Shown: piece after piece, positions 26,754 to 36,430 of the stretch
How the letters are laid out: every line of letters starts with the position of its first letter
How positions within the stretch are numbered: position 1 is the stretch's first letter
Source of the DNA: Lachnospiraceae bacterium UBA7182
Lineage (GTDB): Bacteria; Bacillota; Clostridia; Lachnospirales; Lachnospiraceae
Length of the DNA: 64,000 bases
Assembly: GCA_002491115.1 (NCBI GenBank)
Contig: DKVI01000021.1
Span: 34,460-98,459 of the forward strand
Direction of reading: 5' to 3'
Translations under genes and position numbers: made by a program
The notes under the pieces: generated by a model
Databases searched by the model: none
The model's input: the letters and a program-made list of their open reading frames with translations, nothing else
What the model was told of the DNA's origin: nothing

Positions 26754-29389
26754 TTTCTGATCAGATCCACCGGTATCATGGTCAATGCCAACAGCACCAC
26801 CGCGATCCATCCCCGGATGCCAAAAGGTACGCAGCTGAACATATTTCCGATCCAGGTAAAGACTGCGCCGGGCAGCAGGCCCGCGTTGACGATCACTGCC
26901 TGCACCAGGATGATCGTAAAGAACACTTTTAAAAATCCTGTGTTTTCATCCAGTCCTCTGAAAATGCCAAACCCATCGTCCCTGACATTAAATCCATTGA
27001 ACAGCGCGCTGACAATAAACAATACAAAATACCCTGTCAGATGCTGTTCTTCATTGTCGAACAGATTGATGAAAAACGGCAGTTTCAGATAGACAAAGCT
27101 GATCATCGTAAGCCACAGGCCCATGATGCCGATCTGAACAGCCATTTTTTTATTAATGATGCTTTCATCCCTTCTGCGGGGCTTTTCAGACATATACTCT
27201 TCCAGCGCAGGCTCATTGCCAAGCATGATCGCACCCAGGCCGTCCATGACCAGATTGACAAACAGAAGGTGCGTTACTTTCAGAGGCTCCTCGACCCCGA
27301 AAAACGGCGCCACAGCGCTGACCACCACGGCCGCCACGTTGATGACCAACTGGAATTTACAGAATTTCAGTATATTATGGTAAATGGTCCTGCCATACCA
27401 GATCGCGTCTTTGATGGATTTAAAGTTATCGTCCAGGATAACGATCTCGCCGGCCTCCTTGGCCGCCTCCGTGCCGCTGCCCATGGCAAATCCCACATCC
27501 GCCCTCTTAAGGGCCGGAGAGTCGTTGACGCCGTCGCCGGTCATACCGACCACCAGGTTCATCTCCTGGCAAAGTCTTACCATCCTGGATTTATCTGTAG
27601 GAAGCGCTCTGGCGATCACACGGATCTGCGGGATAATCTTCTTCACTTCGTCATCAGACATGGCGTTAAGCTGCGCGGATGTAAGCGCTTTGTCCGTGTC
27701 ATTTTGCAGAAGGCCTGCATCCTTTGCGATTGCCGCCGCAGTCTCCAGGCGGTCGCCGGTGATCATGACTACCTGGATACCTGCTTTTTGTACCTCGGCA
27801 ATGGATTCCCTTGCCTCCTGCCTTACGTCGTCTCTGATGGCTACCAGACCGATGATGACCAGATCGTCATTGATGGAATTCTCCACCAGCTCTTTCTCGG
27901 AATATCCGAACGAAAGTACACGCATGGCTCTTGAAGCCAGTCCGTCGATCTTCTGGTTCAGCGCGTCCTGATCAATCGTTTTGATCTGTCCCGACGCGTC
28001 CATATATTTCTCCGCCTTGGCGAGCAGACGCTCCGGCGCGCCTTTATAAAAGGTCTTTCCCTGTTTGTCCAGCCTGGCCTGGCTGAATTTATTCATGGAA
28101 TTAAAGCCCTGGGACGCAGATATCTGGTACTGCTGCTTGCCTTCGAGGGCATGGAAGGTAGTCTCTCCGAGGAATTTCATAAGCGCCTGGTCCGTGGCGT
28201 TTCCGCCGATGACCCTGTGTTCAGAATCAAACATGGACTGGGTGTTCTTACCGATGGCCAGATTCAGAAGTTCTTTTACTTCGGTATGTCTTTCCAGTTC
28301 GGCGATGGGAATCGTGCTACCGTCTGCGGTGAAAAATTCCACTACTTCCAGGCTTCCTTTGGTGATCGTTCCGGTCTTGTCGCTGAACAGAATATTCAAA
28401 GAACCTGCCGTTTCTATTCCTTCTGCCTTTCTTACAAGCACGTTATGATCCAGCATTTTGGCCGTATTCTGCATCAGCACCAGGGAAATCATCAGCGGCA
28501 GTCCTTCAGGAACCGCACAGACAATGATCACGATGGCCAACGATACCGCTTCCACAATGTCCTTGATCACGCTTTCAAACCCGGCAGAAAAATAAGCGCC
28601 GAAACCGCCCGCGGATATAATAAAATACGCAAAATACAAAACGGCGATCACCACCGCGCCCACATATCCGAACACGGAGATCTGGCCTGCCAGCTTGGAC
28701 AGTTTTACTTTCAGAGGAGAATCCACTTCTTCCTCCTGCATCTCGTCCGCCATCCGGCCCATCATGGTCTTAAGTCCGACTTTGCGCACATCCATAACGC
28801 CTTCGCCGTCAAACACAACCGCGCCTCTGAACAGGGAATGGCTGTCCACAAAAGTATCGCCGGTAATATCGTCCGGCAGCGCAAAGCCTTCGGGCGCTTC
28901 TGTCTTTTTACATTCTTCCGCTTCCCCGTTTAAGGCGGAGTTATCTACTCTTAAGCTTCCGGATATCAGAACGCCGTCCGCGGGAATCTTATCTCCCGAC
29001 TGAAGGAGTACTTTGTCTCCGGTCACCACATCGTCCACGTCCAGAACCGCCACAACGCCGTTACGGTGTACTTTACACTGGTCTTTTTTGGTCCTGTCCT
29101 TTAAGGCTCTGTATTTGGTGTCGCTGGCAACGCCTGTCTTGGCAGACACAAACGCCACAATCAGCACGGCCACAATGGTGCCAAGGGGTTCGTAGATCTC
29201 CGCGTAGCCAAAGAAGAACATTACGATCATCAACACCGCTATGGCAAGCAGAATCCTGATCATCGGATCTCCGAACGTTTCTTTAAATTCCTCCCAAAAG
29301 GTCGTCGGCTCCGAATCGGGTATCTCATTGGAACCGTATTGTTTTCTCGAAGCTTCTGCTTCCTGGTCTGTCAGTCCATTAAATTTCAT
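26732..29389 (-). CDS. P-type calcium-transporting ATPase (P2 type)
   Basis: An 885-residue P2-type pump with the N-terminal cation-ATPase domain, the actuator SALNGEAEE segment, the phosphorylation site SDKTGTITKG, the ion-site helix ending VPEGLPL, and the hinge MTGDGVNDSPALKRADVG. The PEGL helix and the long C-terminal six-helix block match Ca2+ (PMCA/SERCA-like) pumps. It uses ATP to export Ca2+ (or Mn2+) across the membrane. It sits between three TerD genes and the HAD gene. TerD domains bind Ca2+, so the pump plausibly occupies the membrane-transport role that TerC has in other Ter loci. Start at 29387-29389 with GAGGAG. Confidence 0.92.
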   Translation of the reverse strand: MKFNGLTDQEAEASRKQYGSNEIPDSEPTTFWEEFKETFGDPMIRILLAIAVLMIVMFFFGYAEIYEPLGTIVAVLIVAFVSAKTGVASDTKYRALKDRTKKDQCKVHRNGVVAVLDVDDVVTGDKVLLQSGDKIPADGVLISGSLRVDNSALNGEAEECKKTEAPEGFALPDDITGDTFVDSHSLFRGAVVFDGEGVMDVRKVGLKTMMGRMADEMQEEEVDSPLKVKLSKLAGQISVFGYVGAVVIAVLYFAYFIISAGGFGAYFSAGFESVIKDIVEAVSLAIVIIVCAVPEGLPLMISLVLMQNTAKMLDHNVLVRKAEGIETAGSLNILFSDKTGTITKGSLEVVEFFTADGSTIPIAELERHTEVKELLNLAIGKNTQSMFDSEHRVIGGNATDQALMKFLGETTFHALEGKQQYQISASQGFNSMNKFSQARLDKQGKTFYKGAPERLLAKAEKYMDASGQIKTIDQDALNQKIDGLASRAMRVLSFGYSEKELVENSINDDLVIIGLVAIRDDVRQEARESIAEVQKAGIQVVMITGDRLETAAAIAKDAGLLQNDTDKALTSAQLNAMSDDEVKKIIPQIRVIARALPTDKSRMVRLCQEMNLVVGMTGDGVNDSPALKRADVGFAMGSGTEAAKEAGEIVILDDNFKSIKDAIWYGRTIYHNILKFCKFQLVINVAAVVVSAVAPFFGVEEPLKVTHLLFVNLVMDGLGAIMLGNEPALEEYMSEKPRRRDESIINKKMAVQIGIMGLWLTMISFVYLKLPFFINLFDNEEQHLTGYFVLFIVSALFNGFNVRDDGFGIFRGLDENTGFLKVFFTIILVQAVIVNAGLLPGAVFTWIGNMFSCVPFGIRGWIAVVLLALTMIPVDLIRKCTVRVN

Positions 29390-29425
29390 CGAATTTCTCC
29401 TCATAAATTAAAGTTCTGTTACAAC

Positions 29426-29466
29426 AAAGAGAAACCTGCCTGCTGCCTGCCGGACGGTTTCTCTTT
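29426..29466 (-). terminator. Hairpin between terD and the calcium ATPase gene
   Basis: A perfect 11-bp stem (AAAGAGAAACC/GGTTTCTCTTT) with a 19-base loop lies in the gap. The T tract on the minus strand is weak, so it may be a leaky terminator or an mRNA-processing site that sets relative expression. Confidence 0.5.
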
Positions 29467-29488
29467 TCTGTCGTCTGTCGGGGCGGTT

Positions 29489-30076
29489 CTATACGAACCT
29501 GCCCACAAGTTCTTTCAGCCCCGGGTCGGTGGTTCCCTGTCCCACCGGGTTAAATTTCCACTCGCCGTTATGACGGTAAATCTCGCCGAAAATCATGGCT
29601 GTCATATTGCTGTAGTCGTCTGTCAGATTGTATTTGTACATCTCACTGTTGTTTCTGCCGTCCACCAGGCGGATAAAAGCATTCTGAATCATCCCGAAAT
29701 GCTGTTTTCTCTGGACTGCCTGATAGATATTCACAACGATAACAATCTTGTCATACTCCTGCGGAACAGCACCCAGTTCCACAATGATCTGCTCGTCGTC
29801 TCCTTCTCCGGCCCCGGTCAGGTTGTCTCCCATATGCTGCACCGTTCCGGTCTTATGACGCAGGTTGCCAAAATAAACAATATCGCTTGTGTCGGTAAGC
29901 CTGCCTGATTTTAAAAGCAGCGCCGACGCGTCACAGTCGATCGCCTGCGGCTTCGGGGCGAAGAAACCTCCTTTTTTCTTTACTTCATCCCAGCCCAGTC
30001 CGACGACGACTCTTGACAGGCCCGCGTTATCTTTGGACAGATTGACTTTCTGCCCCTTTTTTAAACTGATTGACAT
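29489..30076 (-). CDS. TerD-family protein (third, most divergent copy)
   Basis: A 195-residue TerD-domain protein starting MSISLKKGQKVNLSK with AGGAGAG upstream. It keeps the hallmark GDNLTGAGEGDDEQI, whose acidic residues bind Ca2+ in TerD proteins. It differs from the other two copies in a lysine-rich insertion (EVKKKGGFFAPKP) where they have an NxFDxGxDFD segment, and in its C-terminus. TerD proteins are cytosolic and membrane-associated and give resistance to tellurite, oxidative stress, phage and colicins through an unclear mechanism. It is the last TerD gene before the calcium pump. Confidence 0.92.
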   Translation of the reverse strand: MSISLKKGQKVNLSKDNAGLSRVVVGLGWDEVKKKGGFFAPKPQAIDCDASALLLKSGRLTDTSDIVYFGNLRHKTGTVQHMGDNLTGAGEGDDEQIIVELGAVPQEYDKIVIVVNIYQAVQRKQHFGMIQNAFIRLVDGRNNSEMYKYNLTDDYSNMTAMIFGEIYRHNGEWKFNPVGQGTTDPGLKELVGRFV

Positions 30077-30105
30077 TTTTTGCTCTCCTGTTAAAATTTT
30101 ATTTT

Positions 30106-30687
30106 TTACTCTACTTCCACGCCATAATTTCCGCAAAGCGCCGCCAGGCCTCCCTGGTAGCCGCAGCCGATGGCGTTGAATTTCCACTCGTCTCCATGCT
30201 TGTACAGCTCGCCGAATACGACCGCCGTCTCTATGGAGAAATCTTCCCCCAGATCATAACGGAGCAGTTCCTCTCCGTTTTCCTCATTATAAATTCTTAT
30301 GAACGCGTTGGATACCTGGCCGAAATTCTGCCTTCTTTCATCCGCCTCATAAATTGTAGCTGTAAAGGCTATTTTCGTTACACTTCCGGGTACTTTAGAC
30401 AAATCTATTTTGATCTGCTCGTCATCGCCGTCCCCGGCTCCGGTCAGATTGTCTCCCATATGCTCCACGCTGCCCGAAGCATGCTTTAAATTTCCGTAAA
30501 ATACAAAATCCTCCGATCCGGCCACTTTACCGCTGTCCGTCAGAAGAAACGCAGCTGTGTCCAGGTCAAAATCCGATCCCGTATCAAACTGGTTCACATC
30601 CCAGCCCAGGCCGACGACTACCTTTTTCAGTCCCGGATTTCCTTTTGTAAGACTTACTTTCTGTCCTTTTTGCAAACTAACTGGCAT
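30106..30687 (-). CDS. TerD-family protein (second copy)
   Basis: A 193-residue TerD-domain protein with LGWDVNQFDTGSDFDLDTAA and GDNLTGAGDGDDEQI, the two acidic Ca2+-binding regions of the fold. It is very similar to the copy 33 bases upstream (shared QKGQKV/TKGQKV start and the same QGGLAALCG C-terminus), pointing to tandem duplication. An AGGAGG-like site precedes the ATG. Cytosolic; presumed to act with TelA and the membrane pump in stress sensing. Confidence 0.93.
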   Translation of the reverse strand: MPVSLQKGQKVSLTKGNPGLKKVVVGLGWDVNQFDTGSDFDLDTAAFLLTDSGKVAGSEDFVFYGNLKHASGSVEHMGDNLTGAGDGDDEQIKIDLSKVPGSVTKIAFTATIYEADERRQNFGQVSNAFIRIYNEENGEELLRYDLGEDFSIETAVVFGELYKHGDEWKFNAIGCGYQGGLAALCGNYGVEVE

Positions 30688-30720
30688 TTTCTCATATTCC
30701 TCCTGTTATTATCCTGTTTT

Positions 30721-31302
30721 TTATGCTACCTCAATTCCGTAATGCCCGCAAAGCGCCGCCAGGCCTCCCTGGAAACCGCTTCCGATGGCATTGAATTTCC
30801 ACTCTCCGTTGTGCTTGTAGATCTCACCGACCACAACTGCCGTCTCTATGGAAAAATCTTCTCCCAGATCATAGTGAATCAGTTCCCGTCCGCTGTCCTC
30901 ATCCACGATGCGGATAAATGAATTGGATACCTGGCCAAAATTCTGCCTTCTTTCCTCCGATTCATAGATCGTAACCGTGAACGCGATTCTGGAAATATTG
31001 GCGGGAATCTTCGTCAGATCCACAAAGATCTGCTCGTCGTCTCCTTCACCCTCTCCGGTCAGGTTGTCTCCCATGTGCTTGACGGACTCGCTCTCATGGA
31101 CAAGGTTGCCGTAAAAGATAAACTCTTTTTCCGTTGGGCATCTTCCGTTATCGCCCAACATAAAGGCGGAAGCGTCCAGATCAAAGTCCGCGCCGGAATC
31201 GAACGCGTTTACATCCCAGCCCAAGCCGACCATCAGTTTCTTTAAGCCCGGGTTACCTTTGGTCAAATCTACTTTTTGTCCCTTTGTCAAATTAATCGGC
31301 AT
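30721..31302 (-). CDS. TerD-family protein (first copy)
   Basis: A 193-residue TerD-domain protein with FDSGADFDLDASAFMLGD and GDNLTGEGEGDDEQI. It is a close paralogue of the next gene. It follows telA after a 112-base gap containing a strong inverted repeat that could uncouple TerD from the upstream large proteins. Role as for other TerD proteins: a Ca2+-binding stress-response protein. Confidence 0.93.
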   Translation of the reverse strand: MPINLTKGQKVDLTKGNPGLKKLMVGLGWDVNAFDSGADFDLDASAFMLGDNGRCPTEKEFIFYGNLVHESESVKHMGDNLTGEGEGDDEQIFVDLTKIPANISRIAFTVTIYESEERRQNFGQVSNSFIRIVDEDSGRELIHYDLGEDFSIETAVVVGEIYKHNGEWKFNAIGSGFQGGLAALCGHYGIEVA

Positions 31303-31338
31303 AAAATTCCTCCATTATAGTTCCGCTACAGCCTTACC

Positions 31339-31396
31339 AGCTCCGGTACTGGATTGACTTCCGGCCGCTTGCGCGTCCTGAAATCAATCCGGAGCT
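31339..31396 (-). repeat. Inverted repeat in the telA-terD gap
   Basis: AGCTCC ... GGAGCT outer arms and GGATTGA ... TCAATCC inner arms form a long interrupted hairpin in the mRNA. There is no T tract. It may stabilise or process the transcript. Confidence 0.5.
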
Positions 31397-31414
31397 GACA
31401 GGCTTTCGCTGTTT

Positions 31415-32560
31415 TTATTTTTTATCCGGCATATGGTACATCCGGTTAAACTCAGTCTTTATGTTCTCAAGTTTTACCTGGTCCTCCGTGCGCTGCTTTC
31501 TGGCGCTTTCCTGGATCTGCCTTGTCTCGTCGATACCGTTTACGATCGTCCGCCAGGTAGTTTCCAGCGTCTCGATCTTAATGGAGCTGCCGGATGCCAG
31601 CCTTGCGGTCATCTTGGACTGCTCTACGGTATTGCGGGCATTTTTGATCAGCATCTCATTGGTTTTTTCATCCAGAGCGGACATGGCCTCCGCCTGAATC
31701 CGCTGGCGTTTCAGCATGATTGCCTGGGCCAGAGCCTGCTTAAAGACCGGAAGCGTAATAATGAACGCTGAATTGATCTTTCTGACCAGGTTCATATTGC
31801 TGAATTCCATCGTCTTGATCATAGGGATGGACTGCATGGCCACATTCTCAGCGATCCGAAGGTCCTGGGTGCGCTGTTCCAGCATCATAAGCGCCTGATT
31901 AAGGCTCTGGATCTCAAACTGGATGGAATTATCTCCGGTCGCGTCCATGTCCGCCTGGCGTTTCGCTATATAGTCTTCAATCTCCTGGCATCCCTGCTCT
32001 CCCGCAAGGATATATTTGACCAGGTCATGATAATAGTTTACATTCGCCTCAAACATCTGATTCAGTTTTTTATTGGACTGCTTGATCTCGGACTCATACT
32101 TTTTCAGTTCCACATAGATCTTATCGACCTCTTCCCCCATCGTATGATATTTTTCCAGAATCTTATCAAGCTGCCTGCGAAGGTTCCCGAACAGTTTTCC
32201 GAACAGCCCCGGATTATCCTTGATCTCGTCAATGTCAAACTTGGACATAATCTTTGCCAGGCTGTTTAACATGGCGCTGGATTCGTCCAGCTGGGACATA
32301 TTCATACTGTTTAATACCACATCAGACGCTTTTGATATTTCCTCCGCCACCTCGGCGCCGAAAGAAACGATCGTTTCCAGATCATACACTTCGATCTTGC
32401 TGGCTAACGCATCCACTTCCGGGGAACTGACAAGTTCCGCATTCATCCTCTGTCTGTCGGCCACGATGTCATAGGTTTCCACCACTTCCGCTTCCGCCAC
32501 AGGCGCAGCCGGGGCGGCCGCCGGCTGTTCCGGCTTCGGCTTGCTAAAATCAAGACCCAT
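31415..32560 (-). CDS. telA: Toxic anion resistance protein TelA
   Basis: A 381-residue, almost wholly alpha-helical TelA/KlaA-family protein. A Pro/Ala-rich N-terminal tail (about 1-35) precedes long coiled-coil-like helices, with the conserved central region ILAGEQGCQEIEDYIAKRQ (about 185-205) and the ALAQAIMLKRQRIQAEAM segment. TelA (YceH in Bacillus) accompanies TerD proteins in tellurite and cell-envelope stress loci; its mechanism is unknown. It starts 2 bases after the YceG-like stop with AGAGGT upstream, so both are in one operon. Confidence 0.93.
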   Translation of the reverse strand: MGLDFSKPKPEQPAAAPAAPVAEAEVVETYDIVADRQRMNAELVSSPEVDALASKIEVYDLETIVSFGAEVAEEISKASDVVLNSMNMSQLDESSAMLNSLAKIMSKFDIDEIKDNPGLFGKLFGNLRRQLDKILEKYHTMGEEVDKIYVELKKYESEIKQSNKKLNQMFEANVNYYHDLVKYILAGEQGCQEIEDYIAKRQADMDATGDNSIQFEIQSLNQALMMLEQRTQDLRIAENVAMQSIPMIKTMEFSNMNLVRKINSAFIITLPVFKQALAQAIMLKRQRIQAEAMSALDEKTNEMLIKNARNTVEQSKMTARLASGSSIKIETLETTWRTIVNGIDETRQIQESARKQRTEDQVKLENIKTEFNRMYHMPDKK

Positions 32561-32562
32561 CT

Positions 32563-34836
32563 TTAATTACCTCTCTTAAATATTTTTTCACGCCAGGAGC
32601 GTTTTGTACCCGGCGGCGCGGCGTTAAAAGCCGGCGGCCTCAAATCGTACATATATTCTCCGACCTGGTGTTCTTCTGCCATCTGTCTGTTAAAATACTT
32701 TTCTATGCTCTGATAGCCCGTGGGAACGAAAAATACCACATCGAATCCGGCCAGGCTTAAAAATGCCGTTAAAATCGTATCTTCCAGGGAAATCATACTC
32801 TCTGATGTATGAATATAAATCAGCTTGGGGTTTTTCTTTGTGAAATCAAACCGCTGCAGCAGTCGCACAATTTCTTTACTCAAATTCAGTACAGTCGCTA
32901 TAATGGTATATTCTGTTCCGTTTTCAAAAGTTCCTCTGATCAGTCTGCTGTCAATTAAAAGCTTTAATTTATCCAGTATATGCTCCTGCATTTCTTCCCT
33001 CAGAAAACCATACTGATAGCAGGCATGCGTTTTAATCTTTTCTTTCAGAAGTTTTCCGTTTTTAAAAAAGCCGGCAGCGTAGGGCTTTACAGGATTCTCA
33101 TCCCCGGGCCTGATATAAGGCGCCTGCTGGATGACATACGCGTCCCCTGTTGCCAATGCTTTGATATCCGCCCAGTATCTGGATACCTGACCGTCTTTGA
33201 CTCCGGATACTTTGGCGAAAATCACCGGTATGTTGACCTGGTTATCCGTCACGCTGAAATTGGGCCGGTACTTCACCTCCTGATCCCACAGGATTGCGAT
33301 CTCTTCATACATCGTCCGAAGGATAACAGAAACCGCTTTTTCATACTGCTGATTTCTGTACAGGCCGCTGTCCTGATAGATGATCGTGTCCAGCTCCTGT
33401 TCCGCATGGTAGGCGGCCGTCCCCATACAGACCGCATCATTCTCCCCGGGAAATCGTCCCACTGACAGGGACTGTTCATAATGAATGTCATACAGCTTAT
33501 CATCTGTAAGGCAGCAGGAAGTATGCAGATTCGGCTTCAGGATCAGCACATCCACCGGAAGCCTGGATAAAAACCGAAGAAACATGGCTTCGTTCTCGTT
33601 CTGACATCCGCCCAGACAGATCAGGCATCCGATATCCGGCGCTTTCCAGTTGACGAACAGTTCCGGCTGATACCGTTTCAGCCAGCACAGAAGATACACG
33701 GCCTTGTTGGTAAGCCTGTTTATGTTGGCGCCGGCCGCCTGTTCCTCCAAAGACAGGACATCCACAAAGGCTTTCTTCATCAGCCTTTCCAGGTCCTGGT
33801 TCGCCGTATAGCGGATATATTTTGACAAATCCAGAAGCATCTGTCCCGCGCTGTTATAGTTTTTTCTCTGTATCGAGTTGATCTCTTCCACCGTGGGACG
33901 GGGAATCGTTTCTTCCAAAACGGTAAAATGTCTCTGCCGGTTCTTTAATTCCAGGCGGAACTGAAACAGTTCATTCAGATAAGATGCCTTATCTTCCACC
34001 CCGTTGATCCTGATAAAACAGTTGTAGAAAAATCCGGGGTCTTCCCCCCGGCGGGACGGATCTGTCAGGACGTCTTTTAACCCTTCCCCCTGTATCCATG
34101 CGTTTGTGCAGGGACTGATCCGGGGCGCTCCTCCGTAAAGCCTCTCCCGCTCCTGGCGCCGGCGGTCTTCTTCTCTTAAGCTCCTGATCCCAAAACCGTC
34201 CGGAAACGCTTTCATTTCCGGCAGCTTCAGACAATCTGACAAAAGACCGGACGGGTCCAGCCTTTGATATCCCTCGTCTCCCTGGGGCTGGAGCAATACG
34301 ATATCGCTGCCCGCTTTGGACAGGACGGAAAGCATCTTTAACTCATAACTGCTGACAGAACCTTCATACAGGATCTTCGGCGCTTCCTCCTGACCCAGCC
34401 GGTTCACGATCCGCTCAAACTTATAATACAGCCAGCACATAAATTTAATATAGGCGTTCCTCTGCATATTGTCATTCTTGCCTGCCCGCTGCATCTCTTC
34501 CAACGTGTCATACAGAGACGATGCTACATTCTTTCTCTGGTACTCGTTCATGCGGGGAAGCCATCTGGCAAGACCCGCAATGATAAATCCCGTATCCCGG
34601 CGAAATTCCAGCCCCATGATCTCTTCATAGTAGTTTAGCTGGTGTTCTTCCGGATTGGGAATCTTCCCCTCAATCACAATCCCCGACTTCACAGCCGATT
34701 CGTAATACTTCCGGAGAAATTCCTGTATCTTTTCAGTATAACCATTTATCCGGTAAAAATAGACGGTATTCCCCGGACGCTGACTCAACTTTATAAAATA
34801 ATCTTCGAGACGATTCAGTTTTCCATGTTCAAACAT
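32563..34836 (-). CDS. YceG-like Ter-module protein with three related domains
   Basis: A 757-residue cytosolic protein that I place with the YceG-type 'biosynthetic module' proteins found beside TelA and TerD, from context and residual similarity. Three points in the chain share one pattern, a buried strand, a helix, then a second strand and proline: DIVLLQP (178-184), DVLILKP (429-435) and DVVFFVP (699-705), each preceded by S/N-x-E and a leucine-rich helix. That spacing suggests three diverged domains of about 250 residues. The Bacillus protein is shorter as I remember it. No catalytic motif is evident. The upstream protease gene carries a fourth copy. Confidence 0.7.
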   Translation of the reverse strand: MFEHGKLNRLEDYFIKLSQRPGNTVYFYRINGYTEKIQEFLRKYYESAVKSGIVIEGKIPNPEEHQLNYYEEIMGLEFRRDTGFIIAGLARWLPRMNEYQRKNVASSLYDTLEEMQRAGKNDNMQRNAYIKFMCWLYYKFERIVNRLGQEEAPKILYEGSVSSYELKMLSVLSKAGSDIVLLQPQGDEGYQRLDPSGLLSDCLKLPEMKAFPDGFGIRSLREEDRRRQERERLYGGAPRISPCTNAWIQGEGLKDVLTDPSRRGEDPGFFYNCFIRINGVEDKASYLNELFQFRLELKNRQRHFTVLEETIPRPTVEEINSIQRKNYNSAGQMLLDLSKYIRYTANQDLERLMKKAFVDVLSLEEQAAGANINRLTNKAVYLLCWLKRYQPELFVNWKAPDIGCLICLGGCQNENEAMFLRFLSRLPVDVLILKPNLHTSCCLTDDKLYDIHYEQSLSVGRFPGENDAVCMGTAAYHAEQELDTIIYQDSGLYRNQQYEKAVSVILRTMYEEIAILWDQEVKYRPNFSVTDNQVNIPVIFAKVSGVKDGQVSRYWADIKALATGDAYVIQQAPYIRPGDENPVKPYAAGFFKNGKLLKEKIKTHACYQYGFLREEMQEHILDKLKLLIDSRLIRGTFENGTEYTIIATVLNLSKEIVRLLQRFDFTKKNPKLIYIHTSESMISLEDTILTAFLSLAGFDVVFFVPTGYQSIEKYFNRQMAEEHQVGEYMYDLRPPAFNAAPPGTKRSWREKIFKRGN

Positions 34837-34862
34837 AAGCCCTTCTCATACCCTGATCCTGA

Positions 34863-36272
34863 TTATGTAAATCCTCTGATGAACTGGGAGATGCATTCAT
34901 ACCCTACCGCCAGGTTGATATTCTGTCCGTCGTCCATTCCCGCCGTGCTGATGCCGATCACCTCTCCAAACATATTCAACAGCGCCCCGCCGGAGCTTCC
35001 ATGGGAGATCGGCGCGGTAAACTGGATCATATCCACGTCGCCGATCACACGAAAACCGGATATGATGCCGTCCGATACAGAATTAAACAAGCCTAACGGG
35101 CTTCCGATGGCGACTACTTTCTGGCCCCTGACCAGCTTCTTTTCGCCTTTATAGATGGGAAGCGGCTTTAATCTTCTGTCAATCCGTATCACGGCCAGAT
35201 CCAGCACGGAATTGTATTTGATGATCTCGTCCGTCCGGTAGATCCTGTCGTCCTCTTCAATCTGAACGCCATAAAAACGGCCCTTATTGGCCACATGGCA
35301 GTTCGTCAGTATATAACCGGCTTCTCCCACCATAATGCCGGAACCTGTCCCAAGCACCTGTCCTCTGTCGTCCAGGACAGAGATCATCACCACCGAGGAA
35401 GCAAGCTGTGCCAGTTCTTCAAAAGCCATCTCCTGTTCGGCGGCTGACTGCATAACGCGGACAGGCCTGTCCCTGTGCCGTAAATCTGCCGCCGCAATGC
35501 GTGCGGTTCCAGCGGAAACTGCCTGCCCTGTCCCAGGTACACGGGAGGGCACAGGCGGCGTGTTTTTATACCTTCGGATGTCAAAAGCTTTCGGGCCGTC
35601 CTTGCCAAAAGGTCCAAGAGTCACTTTTTTCGACAGCCCCAATCCGTCCAGCTGCGGGTCAATGTCCGACTGATGCTGTAATAAAAGCACGTCGATCCCC
35701 AGGCGGGTCAGCAAATACGCAAATAAATATTCCTGCTTTTTAGACAGGTTCGGCAACACAAATTTGGCGCAGGAGCCAGGCTGCCAGTCTTCTAACAGAC
35801 CCTTTCCTGTCTGATCGAGCCAAAATAAAAGTTTCGCCACAAAATTCTTTTCTATTGACGCGTTCGCGTGGGGTGTAAGCTGCCGAAACAAATCTGCCGC
35901 CTTTACACATGCATCTCCAAGGACGCACGCCAGCGCCCGGTTATCCGCTGTAAGCCGGATCTGCATGGCTTTTCTTCCCGTGCCGGTCCAGCGGTCAAAG
36001 CATCCTGCATAGTACTCCGCGTCTTCCCTTAAGGACAGGACGGGCAGACTGCTTATCCTGCTGTATTTCAGCTGCCCTCTTAACATCTGTTCCCCAAGGC
36101 ATTGATCCATCTGTTCTACTTCTGTCTCATAAGCTGCATTTTTTCCGATCATACGGAGAAAATATACCTCTTTGCAGTTTCCGTTCCTGTTTCCCTGCAC
36201 GCCGGCAAATGCGCTGACAGATGCAATATCTGTTACATTATATCGAAATGTCAGTAAGGTTTCCTGATGCAT
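34863..36272 (-). CDS. Trypsin-like serine protease with an N-terminal YceG-like domain
   Basis: A 469-residue two-part protein. Residues about 285-469 form an HtrA/trypsin-like protease with H326 (TNCHVANK), D358 (SVLDLAVIR) and S427 (SHGSSGGALLN), and no PDZ domain or signal peptide, so it should be cytosolic. Residues about 120-230 contain NLSKKQEYLFAYLLTRLG then DVLLLQH, matching the repeat seen three times in the next gene's product. A Pro-rich linker (about 237-250) joins the parts. The fusion ties a protease to the Ter module and suggests processing of a partner under stress (inference). It is first in the Ter operon. Confidence 0.8.
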   Translation of the reverse strand: MHQETLLTFRYNVTDIASVSAFAGVQGNRNGNCKEVYFLRMIGKNAAYETEVEQMDQCLGEQMLRGQLKYSRISSLPVLSLREDAEYYAGCFDRWTGTGRKAMQIRLTADNRALACVLGDACVKAADLFRQLTPHANASIEKNFVAKLLFWLDQTGKGLLEDWQPGSCAKFVLPNLSKKQEYLFAYLLTRLGIDVLLLQHQSDIDPQLDGLGLSKKVTLGPFGKDGPKAFDIRRYKNTPPVPSRVPGTGQAVSAGTARIAAADLRHRDRPVRVMQSAAEQEMAFEELAQLASSVVMISVLDDRGQVLGTGSGIMVGEAGYILTNCHVANKGRFYGVQIEEDDRIYRTDEIIKYNSVLDLAVIRIDRRLKPLPIYKGEKKLVRGQKVVAIGSPLGLFNSVSDGIISGFRVIGDVDMIQFTAPISHGSSGGALLNMFGEVIGISTAGMDDGQNINLAVGYECISQFIRGFT

Positions 36273-36323
36273 GATATTTTACCTGTAGTCATATTTTTTC
36301 ATATGGGCATAATACCCATCCAT

Positions 36324-36332
36324 ATTGTACCA
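36324..36332 (-). promoter_or_regulatory. Extended -10 promoter of the Ter operon
   Basis: TGG-TACAAT on the minus strand, about 50 bases before the protease gene. The -35 region is poor. It faces the plus-strand promoter of the CitE-like gene. Confidence 0.5.
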
Positions 36333-36400
36333 TACTATCAGGATAATATCTATTAATTTATTCTTAAGTTATCGTTAAATGATCGGACCAAACTTTTAAG

Positions 36401-36430
36401 ATGACAAACAAATCCACCTGATGTTATAAT
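36401..36430 (+). promoter_or_regulatory. Promoter of the CitE-like gene
   Basis: ATGACA (36401-36406), an 18-base spacer and TATAAT (36425-36430). The -10 box overlaps an upstream in-frame ATG, which therefore cannot be the start. Confidence 0.7.
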
